A stretch of DNA of 64,000 bases from Candidatus Riflebacteria bacterium HGW-Riflebacteria-2 (GCA_002839435.1 PGYA01000022.1:1-64000), one strand, 5' to 3'. Counted from the stretch's first letter, positions 9,490 to 18,103 are shown. The notes: generated by a model from the letters alone, not told the origin. Numbers and translations: made by a program.

Positions 9490-10104
9490 ATGCAAAACGA
9501 GATTAACTGGGAGTCCGCAAACGAAGGCGGCTTTCCCATGAAACTGGTCGAAAAAGGCCTCGACCTCAAGGGTCGCAACGCGCTCTTCTTCTACTTTTCG
9601 GTCACTATCGCGGTAGTTTCGATGGTCTGGGTCATCATGCTGTCGATCCGTATCATGATGCTGAGCCGCACCGACCCTTCGGTTCCCGGCTATTACGTAA
9701 CTATCGCGATGGTCTGCATCGCAGTCAGCCTGGTCAGCCTGCATCATTTCTACAGGGTTTTCACCGACCGCAAGGCCTATTTCAAGCAGATCGAGATCAG
9801 TGACGGCCTGGTCAACTTTCTCGAAGTTACCCGCGAAGGCCGCCGCGAATGGCAGGAAAAGCTGCGCAAATTCGAGTCGATCAGCCTGCGCCACTATGCC
9901 TACCGAGGTCGCGATTCCTGGTATATCGCCATTGTGCATAGCGACAAAACTAAAAGTTTCCCGATCTTTTCGCCGGTGGAAGCTGACCGCGAAGCGCCAG
10001 AAGATGCCAAACGCCAGCTTCTGGCGCGCATGGGCAGTCAGTTCAGCCAATTCGGACTGGTGACCAGTTATGAAAAAAAATCTGAGAATGAAGAGCAAAG
10101 CTGA
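9490..10104 (+). CDS. Small membrane protein of unknown function, first gene of flavoprotein operon
   Basis: I do not recognise this family. An upstream in-frame start at 9427 exists, but the ATG at 9490 with GGGTGA just before it is preferred because the earlier one would lie upstream of the predicted transcript start. The 204-residue product has a short polar N-terminus, two closely spaced membrane helices (about residues 30-55 and 68-85) and a cytosolic C-terminal domain of about 110 residues with alternating strands, like membrane-tethered PH-type domains. Its stop overlaps the next start by one base, so it is probably co-translated with the flavin reductase. Confidence 0.7.
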   Translation: MQNEINWESANEGGFPMKLVEKGLDLKGRNALFFYFSVTIAVVSMVWVIMLSIRIMMLSRTDPSVPGYYVTIAMVCIAVSLVSLHHFYRVFTDRKAYFKQIEISDGLVNFLEVTREGRREWQEKLRKFESISLRHYAYRGRDSWYIAIVHSDKTKSFPIFSPVEADREAPEDAKRQLLARMGSQFSQFGLVTSYEKKSENEEQS

Positions 10105-10694
10105 TGAGTAAAAAACAGGATTCTCCCAATAAAGAAAAAACAGTCTGGCAGCCAACAACTATTCTGGCGCCGGTTCCGGCAGTCATGGTCACCTGCCAGG
10201 GCAAACAGGGCCGCCCCAACATCATTACTATCGCCTGGGTCGGCACAGTATGTTCTGAACCGCCGATGCTGTCGATTTCAGTGCGCCCGGAACGTTACTC
10301 ATATGCCCTGATCAAAGAAACCGGTGAATTCGCGGTTAATCTCACAGATCGCCAGACTGTCAAAGCCAGTGATCTTTGCGGAGTAATCAGTGGCCGCGAT
10401 CGTGACAAGTTTCATGAAACCGGCCTGACCATCGGACGCAGTCAGACGATTCAACCGCCGATAATTGTCGAATGTCCGATCAATATTGAATGCAAGGTCG
10501 AACAGGAGATTAGTCTGGGTTCGCATAACATGTTCATCGCCCGTGTCACCGCAGTTCAGGTTACCCAGAAACTGATCGACGATAAAGACTGTCTGCATAT
10601 CGAAAACGCAGGTCTGATCGGATTCGCACATGGGCATTACTACCAGCTTGGCCGTCAGATCGGACAATTTGGCTTCAGTGTGAAGAAAACTTGA
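10104..10694 (+). CDS. Flavin reductase-like / flavoredoxin family protein (FMN-binding split barrel)
   Basis: This 196-residue protein has the order expected for flavoredoxin-type FMN split barrels. APVPAVMVTCQGK near residue 20 is followed by NIITIAWVGTVCSEPPM, where the flavin phosphate is usually held, then the FAVNLTDR strand. The barrel continues through EISLGSHNMFIARV and ends with a GHYYQLGR segment typical of the family. It probably binds FMN and passes electrons between NAD(P)H or a protein donor and a partner flavoprotein. Two FAD oxidoreductases follow in the same operon, but no direct partner is proven. Confidence 0.88.
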   Translation: MSKKQDSPNKEKTVWQPTTILAPVPAVMVTCQGKQGRPNIITIAWVGTVCSEPPMLSISVRPERYSYALIKETGEFAVNLTDRQTVKASDLCGVISGRDRDKFHETGLTIGRSQTIQPPIIVECPINIECKVEQEISLGSHNMFIARVTAVQVTQKLIDDKDCLHIENAGLIGFAHGHYYQLGRQIGQFGFSVKKT

Positions 10695-11980
10695 GCGGCA
10701 TCGATCTGCTGGTTGTCGGAGCTGGTCCGGCTGGTCTGCTGGCTGCCATTAAAGCAGCCGACGAAGGATTGCGCGTTTGCATCGTCGAATCAATGGCAAA
10801 GCCGGCCCGAAAACTCGGCATTGCCGGCAAAGGTCGCGGCAACCTTACCAACACAGCACCGCTGCCAGAGTTTCTCAAACACTTCAACCGCCAGGGGCGC
10901 TTTCTCAAGGCTGCATTTGCCGCATTTTTCAGCCAGGATCTCGTAGATTTTTTTGAGCGGGAAGGATTGAAAACGGTCGAAGAACGCGGCGGTCGGGTCT
11001 TTGTCGCCTCCGGCCGGGCTACCGATGCAGTAAGATGTCTGCATCACGCGGTTGAACGACGCGGCATCAGGCTGCTAACCAGCAGTCCGGTTCGCGATCT
11101 GCTCGTTATTGATAAAAGCTGCCAGGGAGTCACCCTGATTGACGGACGCAAGCTTACCGCCGCCAGAACGCTTCTGGCAACAGGCGGTATGTCATACCCG
11201 CTGACCGGTTCGACCGGCGACGGGATTAGAATGGCAAAAAACTGCGGCCATACGATAGTCACTCCCCTGCCCTCGCTTGTCGCCCTTAAACCAGAGAAGC
11301 CACTGCCAGATTCATTACAGGGAGCTGTAATAAAAAACCTCTCAGCTGAACTCCGTATCAACGGCAAAAAAGAAGCGGCCGAATTTGGCGAAATGGCATT
11401 TCTTGACGGCTACCTCGCCGGACCAATCATGATCAGCCTGAGTCGTGCCGCAGTGCAGGCGTTGCATGCCGAACAGCAGGTAGAGATCATTCTCGACCTC
11501 AAACCGGCTCTTGACCATGCCAAGCTAGACCGCCGCCTGCTGCGCGAAATCGAAAGCAACCGCGGCATCGACATCGCCGGCCTGGTTGCCAAACTGTTAC
11601 CCGCTGAACTTCGCCGCTACTGTCTCGACCAGACCGGCCTGAATGGCAGCAGGCGAGCCGACCAGATGAGCGCTGAACAACGCAAAGCTCTGCGCCTCTG
11701 GTTCAAGCAACAACAGTACACAATTGTCGGGCATGCCGCATGGGAGCAGGCCATAGTAACCGCCGGCGGCATTGCAACCAACGAGGTCAACCCGAACACG
11801 CTCGCCTCAAAGATCGTCGCCAACCTGCATTTTGCCGGTGAGATTATTGATATCGACGCCGACACCGGCGGCTATAACCTGCAGGCGGCTTTTTCCACGG
11901 GCTGGCTGGCCGGGCAGGCAATTGCCACAGCAATTAAAGCCGGCAACAAAAATCGTTCTGAAGACAGGATACAACCATGA
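10691..11980 (+). CDS. FAD-dependent oxidoreductase, HI0933/BaiN (YhiN) family
   Basis: The 429-residue flavoprotein starts with TTG (10691), which overlaps the previous stop as TTGA. A dinucleotide-binding motif VVGAGPAGLLAAIKA sits at residues 8-22, followed by ARKLGIAGKGRGNLTN, the hallmark of HI0933-like proteins. ATGGMSYPLTGSTGDG near residue 160 and the C-terminal GEIIDIDADTGGYNLQAAF contact FAD in related structures. Known relatives include BaiN, implicated in bile-acid dehydroxylation, but most members have no assigned substrate. The gene overlaps the next by ATGA, so the two FAD enzymes are expected in fixed ratio. Confidence 0.9.
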   Translation: MSGIDLLVVGAGPAGLLAAIKAADEGLRVCIVESMAKPARKLGIAGKGRGNLTNTAPLPEFLKHFNRQGRFLKAAFAAFFSQDLVDFFEREGLKTVEERGGRVFVASGRATDAVRCLHHAVERRGIRLLTSSPVRDLLVIDKSCQGVTLIDGRKLTAARTLLATGGMSYPLTGSTGDGIRMAKNCGHTIVTPLPSLVALKPEKPLPDSLQGAVIKNLSAELRINGKKEAAEFGEMAFLDGYLAGPIMISLSRAAVQALHAEQQVEIILDLKPALDHAKLDRRLLREIESNRGIDIAGLVAKLLPAELRRYCLDQTGLNGSRRADQMSAEQRKALRLWFKQQQYTIVGHAAWEQAIVTAGGIATNEVNPNTLASKIVANLHFAGEIIDIDADTGGYNLQAAFSTGWLAGQAIATAIKAGNKNRSEDRIQP

Positions 11981-13590
11981 AACTTGTTCTGCGACAACTT
12001 GAACTGCCACTCGATTATAGCGACGCTGATTTGCTGCAGGCTGCTGCGCAGCGCCTGCGCAGCGAAAGCGACCAGATAAGAAGCATTGTAATTATCAGAC
12101 GTTCGCTGGATGCTCGACCACGGCGAGTTTCCCCGGTATTTATCGTCTCGGCCGAGGCCGTCATGGCCGACAGTTTCAATTTGCCGGCGAGGTTGCCAAA
12201 AGACGTCGAATTATTCAAAGAAGCAGAAGAAGTCAACTCACAGACATTGCGACCGGCGCGACCGGCGGCACAGCGCCCAATCGTCGTCGGCGCCGGGCCG
12301 GCCGGACTCATGGCCGCCTGCCATCTGGCTCTAGTCGGTCTCAGGCCGATACTTATCGAACGCGGCGACCAGGCTGACCGCCGGCGAACTGTTGTCGATA
12401 ACTTCTGGCGCAACGGAGCTTTTAACCCTGAGAACAATGCGCTCTACGGCGAAGGCGGCGCTGGCCTTTTTTCAGACGGCAAGCTGACGGCACGCAGCAA
12501 AGATCGCCCACGCATACGCACTTTTTTTGAAACTCTGGTGCGCTGCGGCGCTCCACGCGATATTCTGATCGACGCCGAACCACACCTCGGCAGTGATGTA
12601 TTACTCAAAGTCGTCGCCAACATGCGCCGGCTCATCGAGGCGAATGGTGGTGAAACCCTTTACAATACGACACTCACTGACATCATCTGCGAAAATAATG
12701 CCATCATCGGCATTAAATGTGGAGATAAAGAGTTGCCTTGCGACACCCTGATTCTGGCAACCGGGCACAGCGCCCGCGACGTCTACCACCTGCTGCAGGC
12801 AAAAAAAGCCAGCCTTGCCAGCAAGCCTCTCGCCATCGGCATCAGACTCGAAGCACCCCAGACGCAGATAAACCTCGCACAATATGGCCGATTCGCCGGA
12901 CATCCACGCCTTAAACCTGCCAGCTATCGCGTGACCCGACGCCCTGAAAATAATGCCAGAGCCTGTTACAGTTTCTGCATGTGCCCGGGCGGGCTGGTAA
13001 TTTCCTGCGCATCTGAAGATGGCGCGCTTACCACCAACGGCATGAGCTATTCAGGCCGCGACAGCATCTGGGGTAACGCAGCATTCATTGTTCCGGTAGA
13101 ACCAGAAGACTTTGCTGACCCGGCCTTCGCCACATCAGGAAATGAACTCGCCGGACTGCTGTTTCAGGAAAAAATCGAGAAGGCTGCTTTTGCGGCAGGT
13201 GGCGGCGGCTTTGTCGTGCCAGCACTGATGCTCGCCGATTTTCTTGCAGAAAAAGTATCCGACGCTCTTCCGGCAAACAGGTCATGCCAGCGATCGAAAC
13301 CGGCTTCTTTCGACACCATACTGCCTGATTTTGTTGCTCGGACTCTGCGACATTCTATTCCACCAATGCTGCGGGAACTCGGCAGCATCAATACAGCTGA
13401 TTGCCTGGTCTACGCCGCTGAAACGAGAAGTTCAAGTGCAGTGCGAATTCTGCGCGACGACTCAGGCCAGTCGCCGACTCTGCGCGGCCTTTTCCCTGCC
13501 GGCGAAGGAGCGGGTTACGCTGGCGGCATTGTCAGCTCAGCCGTAGATGGTCTCAAAGCAGCCGAGCAGCTGGTTGCAACGCTAATTTAA
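11977..13590 (+). CDS. FAD-dependent dehydrogenase of the COG2509 type
   Basis: The 537-residue protein has an approximately 95-residue N-terminal extension rich in basic residues (SIVIIRRSLDARPR), then a Rossmann motif VVGAGPAGLMAACHLA near residue 105. GEGGAGLFSDGKLTAR follows; it is diagnostic for the uncharacterised COG2509 dehydrogenases. The middle contains YSFCMCPGGLVI with two cysteines, and the C-terminus has FPAGEGAGYAGGIVSSAVDG, the FAD-binding closing motif. The N-terminal extension and RRS motif are normal for this family and may bind nucleic acid or substrate. It is the last gene of the four-gene operon. Substrate unknown. Confidence 0.88.
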   Translation: MKLVLRQLELPLDYSDADLLQAAAQRLRSESDQIRSIVIIRRSLDARPRRVSPVFIVSAEAVMADSFNLPARLPKDVELFKEAEEVNSQTLRPARPAAQRPIVVGAGPAGLMAACHLALVGLRPILIERGDQADRRRTVVDNFWRNGAFNPENNALYGEGGAGLFSDGKLTARSKDRPRIRTFFETLVRCGAPRDILIDAEPHLGSDVLLKVVANMRRLIEANGGETLYNTTLTDIICENNAIIGIKCGDKELPCDTLILATGHSARDVYHLLQAKKASLASKPLAIGIRLEAPQTQINLAQYGRFAGHPRLKPASYRVTRRPENNARACYSFCMCPGGLVISCASEDGALTTNGMSYSGRDSIWGNAAFIVPVEPEDFADPAFATSGNELAGLLFQEKIEKAAFAAGGGGFVVPALMLADFLAEKVSDALPANRSCQRSKPASFDTILPDFVARTLRHSIPPMLRELGSINTADCLVYAAETRSSSAVRILRDDSGQSPTLRGLFPAGEGAGYAGGIVSSAVDGLKAAEQLVATLI

Positions 13591-13712
13591 ACGGCCTGAA
13601 ATAATTTCATCAGCATTCTGCCAAAACAAAAAAACTGATAGTTCTCGAAACTAAATTTTGGTAGCATTATAGTAGTCCTTAGTCAAAAATGAATTTAGAA
13701 ATTGATCATTGG

Positions 13713-13840
13713 TATACTGCTTATTCGGACTCTCGGCAGAATCTCGTTCGCTACAACTCTCACCAGGCAAGTTTGTTGTTGGCTAGCTATGACTCTGCGT
13801 CAAAGCAGCCTGGCTCGAAGTTTCCGCGCACGAGAAACCT
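13713..13840 (+). repeat. Dispersed intergenic repeat, copy 2 (most complete)
   Basis: This lies in the 363-base gap between the flavoprotein operon and the histidine kinase; the rest of that gap shows only a small TGAAAT/ATTTCA hairpin at 13597-13609. From TATACTGC at 13713 it aligns with copy 3, sharing CTCTCGGC, ATCTC.TTCGCT and CACTCTC-like blocks. From 13758 it also aligns with copy 1. The inverted repeat CCAGGC (13763-13768) and GCCTGG (13808-13813) is identical in sequence and spacing to copy 1. A short reading frame crosses it but does not match a frame in the other copies, so it looks non-coding. Confidence 0.65.
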
Positions 13841-13953
13841 GCCGGAGTCCTTAATGAGGTTTCATATGCTTACAAATTCAATGTTGACGAAGGATTAGAT
13901 TATTTTTTGCCTGAAGAGAGTCATGGCAGATATACGATATAAGTGGTGAGATC

Positions 13954-15843
13954 ATGGATCGTGAGAGCGTTATTGATCAGCAGCGCCCTGCAACTCAAAA
14001 CGAAGAGTTTTTTTCTTTAACTGAGTTCAGTTCAGAGGCAGAAGCCAACGTTAATGAGCAGGTTGCCCGCTACCAGGAGTTTTCTACCAGATGCTTCTGG
14101 CAGGAGATTGCTGTTACAGGAATTCTGCTGTTTGTATTCGCACTGGCTTATCTGCTCTGCTACCAGTCTGGAATCGAATATGGCAGTTTCCTGCACGGAA
14201 AGATCCTTTATGCAGTATTTACAATTTTCAATGTTTATGCTGCTGGACAGGCATTTTACAGCTGGGCGGTTCTTGGCAACAAAAGCGTTGCGCGCGATTT
14301 CATGTTTTTCTGGGCAGTTGCCTTTATCGGAGCGGCAATTGGCAACTCGATAGATTTTGCGCTCTGGGCCAGCGAAACCTGTTTGTTCAAGCAAAATATG
14401 CTGACGAATCTGATTTTCGTGTTTTCGCTGATATTGTCATTTCCTGGAATTCACTTTCTTGCTCAGGTTTGTCAGGTTAAAATCAACAAACAACCTGTCA
14501 TTTATTTTGTTCCCTTTGTCTTAATATTCGCGATTATTCCGGCATATATGAATCTTACAATTGTAAGAAGCATGATCAATGCCGGCAACATAGAGACCAT
14601 CAGCCAGATTCCCAACATCAAAGAATTTATCTTCGGCATTATCTATTCACTGGTAGGCGCTTATCTTTCAGCTTTGAGCCTTTTTATCTGGCAGACCGGA
14701 AAAGGCCGCCTTGTTCATTCAGCCAGACTTATTGCAATAGGGACTGTTATTTTCAGTTTTGGATGCTCGATTTATGCCGGGCTGTTTCCGTCTGTGCCAT
14801 TGCTTCACATTCCCGGGAATCCGATCCACATTCTCATCGCCATGGGTTATGTACTGGTTGCCCTTGGTATCAGGCGTTCTGAAAAGACAGTTAAAGCTCT
14901 TATGAGTCTCGAAACAGACCGGTTGCCAGCGGCAATTACTCTTGTTGAAATTTTTGGAGAAACCGAAGGACTCGTATTTTACAACCGCCTCAAGAACAAC
15001 ATTAAAGCCACCCTGCTTGAACTGTTGAAGTCGCGTGAAGAAACCCAGCATAAACAGCAGGAAATCGGACTTCTTGAACAGGAAGTTCGACTCAGAAAGC
15101 AGACTGAAAATGAACTGTTGATAGCAAAAGAACGAGCAGAAGAGGCCAGTCGCGCCAAATCAGAGTTTCTGGCGCTGATGAGCCACGAGCTAAAAACGCC
15201 TCTGACAGCAATAAAAGGTTACAGTGCACTATTGAAAAACCAAACACTTGAAAAGCTTATTGAATCTCAGAAAGTCACAAAGGTTGCCAGTGAGATTGAA
15301 GTTAATTCAAACCATCTCGATCAGATGGTAACTGATCTGCTTGAATTTTCTCAACTTGAGGGTGGCAGTATTAAATACGAAAAAGAAGTATTTAGCCTAA
15401 ATGAGATTCTCAGCTATATCAGATCGATCAGCAGTACTCATCAAAAAGCAAGTGATTGTCTGTATACTGAAATCATCCCCGATGAATCTATCATAATCGA
15501 GGCCAACAGGCAGGTTCTCAAGCAGATCATAACTAATCTGCTGGTCAATGCCTTCAAATTTTGCAATAAAACAAGTGTTACTCTTGAAATCCAAAAATCA
15601 GCCGGCGCACTGAAAATTGCAGTCTCAGACATGGGCATAGGCATCGCTGAAGATCAACAGCAAAAGATCTTTGAAGCATTTTATCAGGTCAGTCTTGGCA
15701 CCAGGAGAAAATATGGCGGAATCGGTCTCGGACTGAGCATTGTAAAAAAACTTGTCAGCTGGCTTAATGGCAACATTGCCCTGGTAAGTGCCCCAGACCA
15801 GGGCAGTCGCTTCGAAGTCTCCCTGCCGATAATCGTAGATTGA
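13954..15843 (+). CDS. Membrane sensor histidine kinase (orphan)
   Basis: The 629-residue protein has seven or eight hydrophobic segments between residues 50 and 310, in the style of 7TM sensor modules. A coiled coil (about 355-400) follows, then a HisKA domain with phospho-acceptor H411 in MSHELKTPLTAIKGY. The HATPase domain shows the N box around N528 (NLLVNAFKF), the G1 box DMGIGI (559-564) and the G2 box GGIGLGLS (588-595). All catalytic motifs look intact. No response regulator is adjacent, so its target is elsewhere. GGTGAG precedes the ATG. The stimulus cannot be read from the sequence. Confidence 0.93.
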   Translation: MDRESVIDQQRPATQNEEFFSLTEFSSEAEANVNEQVARYQEFSTRCFWQEIAVTGILLFVFALAYLLCYQSGIEYGSFLHGKILYAVFTIFNVYAAGQAFYSWAVLGNKSVARDFMFFWAVAFIGAAIGNSIDFALWASETCLFKQNMLTNLIFVFSLILSFPGIHFLAQVCQVKINKQPVIYFVPFVLIFAIIPAYMNLTIVRSMINAGNIETISQIPNIKEFIFGIIYSLVGAYLSALSLFIWQTGKGRLVHSARLIAIGTVIFSFGCSIYAGLFPSVPLLHIPGNPIHILIAMGYVLVALGIRRSEKTVKALMSLETDRLPAAITLVEIFGETEGLVFYNRLKNNIKATLLELLKSREETQHKQQEIGLLEQEVRLRKQTENELLIAKERAEEASRAKSEFLALMSHELKTPLTAIKGYSALLKNQTLEKLIESQKVTKVASEIEVNSNHLDQMVTDLLEFSQLEGGSIKYEKEVFSLNEILSYIRSISSTHQKASDCLYTEIIPDESIIIEANRQVLKQIITNLLVNAFKFCNKTSVTLEIQKSAGALKIAVSDMGIGIAEDQQQKIFEAFYQVSLGTRRKYGGIGLGLSIVKKLVSWLNGNIALVSAPDQGSRFEVSLPIIVD

Positions 15844-15881
15844 CGCCATAGTTCTGGCTGTCAGCAGAGCTTGCCAGGTAA

Positions 15882-16097
15882 TTTCCGGAAAAAAAAGGCC
15901 CCTGGACAGAAAGCCAGGGGCAAAGTGAGAGGATCTTTTGAGAGGATACGTGAAGTCGCGCGGGGACGCGACTAAGCGTAAAAACAAAACTGAATTGTAG
16001 AAAACCTGGTGTGACCACTGTGTTACGAAATAACTATGAGAGTTAAGCAATAACCGCTTTCGCGGCGGCACCTGACAATTCAGTCAATTGTTGACAA
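15882..16097 (-). ncRNA. Candidate structured small RNA on the minus strand
   Basis: The gap between the kinase and hslO has no convincing gene but much RNA-like structure that makes sense only on the minus strand. A possible promoter (TTGGCA at 16126-16131, CATTAT at 16104-16109, read on the minus strand, 16-base spacer) would start a transcript near 16097. Two segments 80 bases apart pair perfectly over 10 bp (15989-15998 with 16075-16084), enclosing a GNRA-capped hairpin CCGC-GAAA-GCGG (16054-16065). A second stem AGTCGCG/CGCGACT follows (15954-15973), then a classic terminator at 15889-15921. The estimated length is about 210 bases. No known RNA family was recognised. Confidence 0.4.
15889..15921 (-). 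terminator. Intrinsic terminator reading on the minus strand
   Basis: A perfect 8-bp GC-rich stem (15898-15905 with 15914-15921) with an eight-base loop is followed, on the minus strand, by a run of eight T (plus-strand A at 15889-15896). The plus strand has no T-run after the stem, so this does not look like the terminator of the kinase gene. It implies a minus-strand transcript in a gap that has no minus-strand protein gene. Confidence 0.7.
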
Positions 16098-16184
16098 AGA
16101 GCTATAATGTAACAAGCAACAATCATGCCAACACGCAAAAACATTAAAATCCTTTAATAATGGGACTTTTCAAAAAACCCGCAA

Positions 16185-16218
16185 CGTGCATTTTTCGCAC
16201 ATGTGCTATTTTTGCACG
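16185..16218. promoter_or_regulatory. Palindromic operator-like site between two divergent promoters
   Basis: An imperfect 34-base palindrome has outer arms CGTGCA and TGCACG and a perfect core GCACATGTGC, separated by T-rich stretches. It can also be read as two tandem copies of GTGC-N7-GCAC. Its centre lies about 105 bases from the predicted start of the minus-strand RNA and about 108 bases from that of hslO. This suits a shared regulator site, but no regulator is identified. Confidence 0.35.
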
Positions 16219-16274
16219 CACAGCGGTAAAATCAACACACATCGTGCCCTGCTCTGGCGAAGCAATTTTAATCA

Positions 16275-16303
16275 TTGAATTAAGTCGTGAGCGAGGGTAT
16301 AAT
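16275..16303 (+). promoter_or_regulatory. Sigma-70 promoter of hslO
   Basis: TTGAAT (16275-16280) and a perfect TATAAT (16298-16303) are separated by exactly 17 bases. Transcription would start near 16310, leaving an untranslated leader of about 78 bases before the preferred ATG at 16388. Confidence 0.6.
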
Positions 16304-16387
16304 GTACGCTGCTCTCTACGAGACTGAATTAGAGTGCACCACACTCTCTGAGCTGCTTTTAACTATTCTGTGAGGCTTGAGCGACGC

Positions 16388-17272
16388 ATGGATCAGCTTT
16401 TTTACGGATTTTCGAAAGAGAAAATGATTTCTCTGACTTTTGCCGACGTCACCGAGTCAGCAAAATTGCTCGAAAAAAAGCACCTTTCCGGCCCAACTGC
16501 CGGAAGATTCCTGGGTGAAGCGCTGGCATCGGCAGCCCTTCTGTCAGCGGGCCTCAGCAACGAAGACGAGCGTATTTCGCTACAGGTTCAGGTAAGCGGC
16601 CCCATCGGTGGCTGCCTGGTCGATGCCTCGCACAATGGTAATCTGCGGGGCTACACAATGATCAAAATACTCAACGACTATGACGTCTCCGATTCTACCC
16701 CATTACAGAAAGTTTTAGGGGATACCGGAGCTCTGACCTTTATACAATCAAACCGCAGCAGAGTAATTTCACAGCACCAGATTCAATGCAATCCTATGAA
16801 CCTGCGACATGGACTGGCCAGATATTTTAATGACTGCCAGCAGAAACCCACCGCGATAGAACTAAGCGCCACCAGCCGCGATCATTATCTGCACCATGCC
16901 GTTGGCATCTGCATGAGCAGAATGTCCGAGGGACGTTCTGAAGATTTCATACCTCTACTCGAGCGCTTCAACGACAAGACCATCGAAAAAGCGCTGGCGC
17001 AGGCTGTAGACATCGGCGTGCTCAGCAACATGCTCGGGCTGACGGATCTGGTAATTCTCGAGCGCCGCGTGCTGGCGGCAAAGTGCACCTGTAGTCATGA
17101 AAAAGCGCTCTACTCGATCTCGTGCCTGCCAATAGAAGAACTGGAAGAAATTCTGGAACAAAATGAAATTCCGGAAGTCAGCTGCCATTTCTGCAGCAGC
17201 ACATACCGTCTTGAAACGGCTGAAATAGCACGTCTGCTCAGAGAAAAAAAAGAACAGAGAAACAGAGAATAA
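16388..17272 (+). CDS. hslO: Hsp33 redox-regulated chaperonin
   Basis: The 294-residue protein is a cytosolic holdase activated by oxidation. The N-terminal core includes QVQVSGPIGG and GDTGALTF-type segments of Hsp33. The C-terminal redox switch is intact: C233-x-C235 (KCTCSHEK) and C266-xx-C269 (SCHFCSS), the four zinc ligands whose disulfide formation unfolds the linker and exposes the client site. A GTG 18 bases upstream is also in frame, but the ATG begins MDQLFYGFS, the usual start of the fold. It has its own promoter and probably shares transcription with the exported protein 21 bases downstream. Confidence 0.95.
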   Translation: MDQLFYGFSKEKMISLTFADVTESAKLLEKKHLSGPTAGRFLGEALASAALLSAGLSNEDERISLQVQVSGPIGGCLVDASHNGNLRGYTMIKILNDYDVSDSTPLQKVLGDTGALTFIQSNRSRVISQHQIQCNPMNLRHGLARYFNDCQQKPTAIELSATSRDHYLHHAVGICMSRMSEGRSEDFIPLLERFNDKTIEKALAQAVDIGVLSNMLGLTDLVILERRVLAAKCTCSHEKALYSISCLPIEELEEILEQNEIPEVSCHFCSSTYRLETAEIARLLREKKEQRNRE

Positions 17273-17293
17273 CGAGAAACACAGGAGGAAACT

Positions 17294-18052
17294 ATGAAAA
17301 AGATTCAACTCGCGGCCATATTGGCGCTGGCAATGGCGGCAACCAGTGCACTGCATGCCTATTCAGGCAACGAGCGCAGTGAATTCGCCAACAAGTTCAT
17401 GGTCATGAAAAAACTTGCAGCAAGCTGCCGAAGCACCAGCGAAAACACATCTGTGGCAGCACTGAATGCGATGCGTGAAGTGTTTTTCCGCAGCAATGAT
17501 AATCCCGGGCTTATTTATTCATCCGACCAGATAATGCCAGATTCTTTTCAGAGTCTTTGTGACAAGATGAATTCAGATGTCGATAAGATATATACAGGCG
17601 TACGTAATCTTGAGAACAGCCTCAAGGTATCTGACCCGTATGATATATCCGACAAATATCTCAACGAAATTTTGCGTTTTCTGCTGGTTTCAGAGATCAC
17701 ACTGATACTTAATGATCAGCAGTTCTTTGTCACCCGTGACAAAATCATGAACGACATCCAGCAAAGCCGGCAGTTCGTTCTCTCAGCCATGTATATCCCG
17801 CCGACCGGCGCCGAAAACAGCGACCTGCTGACCCTGGATCGGCTTTCCAACCTGCTCGACCTTGCCGGTTACATCTATAATGAACAGGTGCAATGGCTGA
17901 TGAACTGCTCTTTCTCGGTGCAGAACCTCGCTGTCAGCAGCTATTCGATCGCTGGCGACAGCGTTTTCAAAGGCTTCGCCACCAACCGCCCACCCCGGCT
18001 GTATATCCCGGGAAGCCCGGAAGAATACAGTCTTTCCGGGGGCAGTCGCTGA
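17294..18052 (+). CDS. Exported protein of unknown function
   Basis: I do not recognise this family. The ATG follows a strong AGGAGG site, 21 bases after hslO. The 252-residue product begins with a signal peptide (Lys-Lys, hydrophobic stretch, cut near ALHAYS). The mature part looks almost entirely helical, with two cysteines and the segment CSFSVQNLAVSSYSIAGD near the C-terminus. There is no lipobox and no further membrane helix, so it is probably a soluble periplasmic protein. Its position directly behind hslO suggests a link to envelope stress, which is inference only. Confidence 0.7.
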   Translation: MKKIQLAAILALAMAATSALHAYSGNERSEFANKFMVMKKLAASCRSTSENTSVAALNAMREVFFRSNDNPGLIYSSDQIMPDSFQSLCDKMNSDVDKIYTGVRNLENSLKVSDPYDISDKYLNEILRFLLVSEITLILNDQQFFVTRDKIMNDIQQSRQFVLSAMYIPPTGAENSDLLTLDRLSNLLDLAGYIYNEQVQWLMNCSFSVQNLAVSSYSIAGDSVFKGFATNRPPRLYIPGSPEEYSLSGGSR

Positions 18053-18103
18053 AACTGCAAAAACTGAGGTTTCGTTAAAGAAATCTCGAGAAAATGTTTG
18101 AAA

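Noticed and set aside
9472..10158. 228-codon minus-strand frame opposite the first flavoprotein-operon gene.
   Set aside because: The plus-strand frame has a promoter, a ribosome site, membrane helices and coupled downstream genes; the minus frame has none.
13689..13898. 69-codon plus-strand frame before the histidine kinase.
   Set aside because: It covers repeat copy 2, has no ribosome site and its frame is not kept in copies 1 and 3.
15625..16071. 148-codon minus-strand frame between kinase and hslO.
   Set aside because: It runs through the terminator stem into the kinase gene, with no ribosome site or recognisable fold; the structure there is better explained as RNA.
16091..16108. TTGACA followed by TATAAT on the plus strand upstream of hslO.
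   Set aside because: The spacer is only six bases, too short for a promoter; the TTGAAT-17-TATAAT pair at 16275-16303 is much better.
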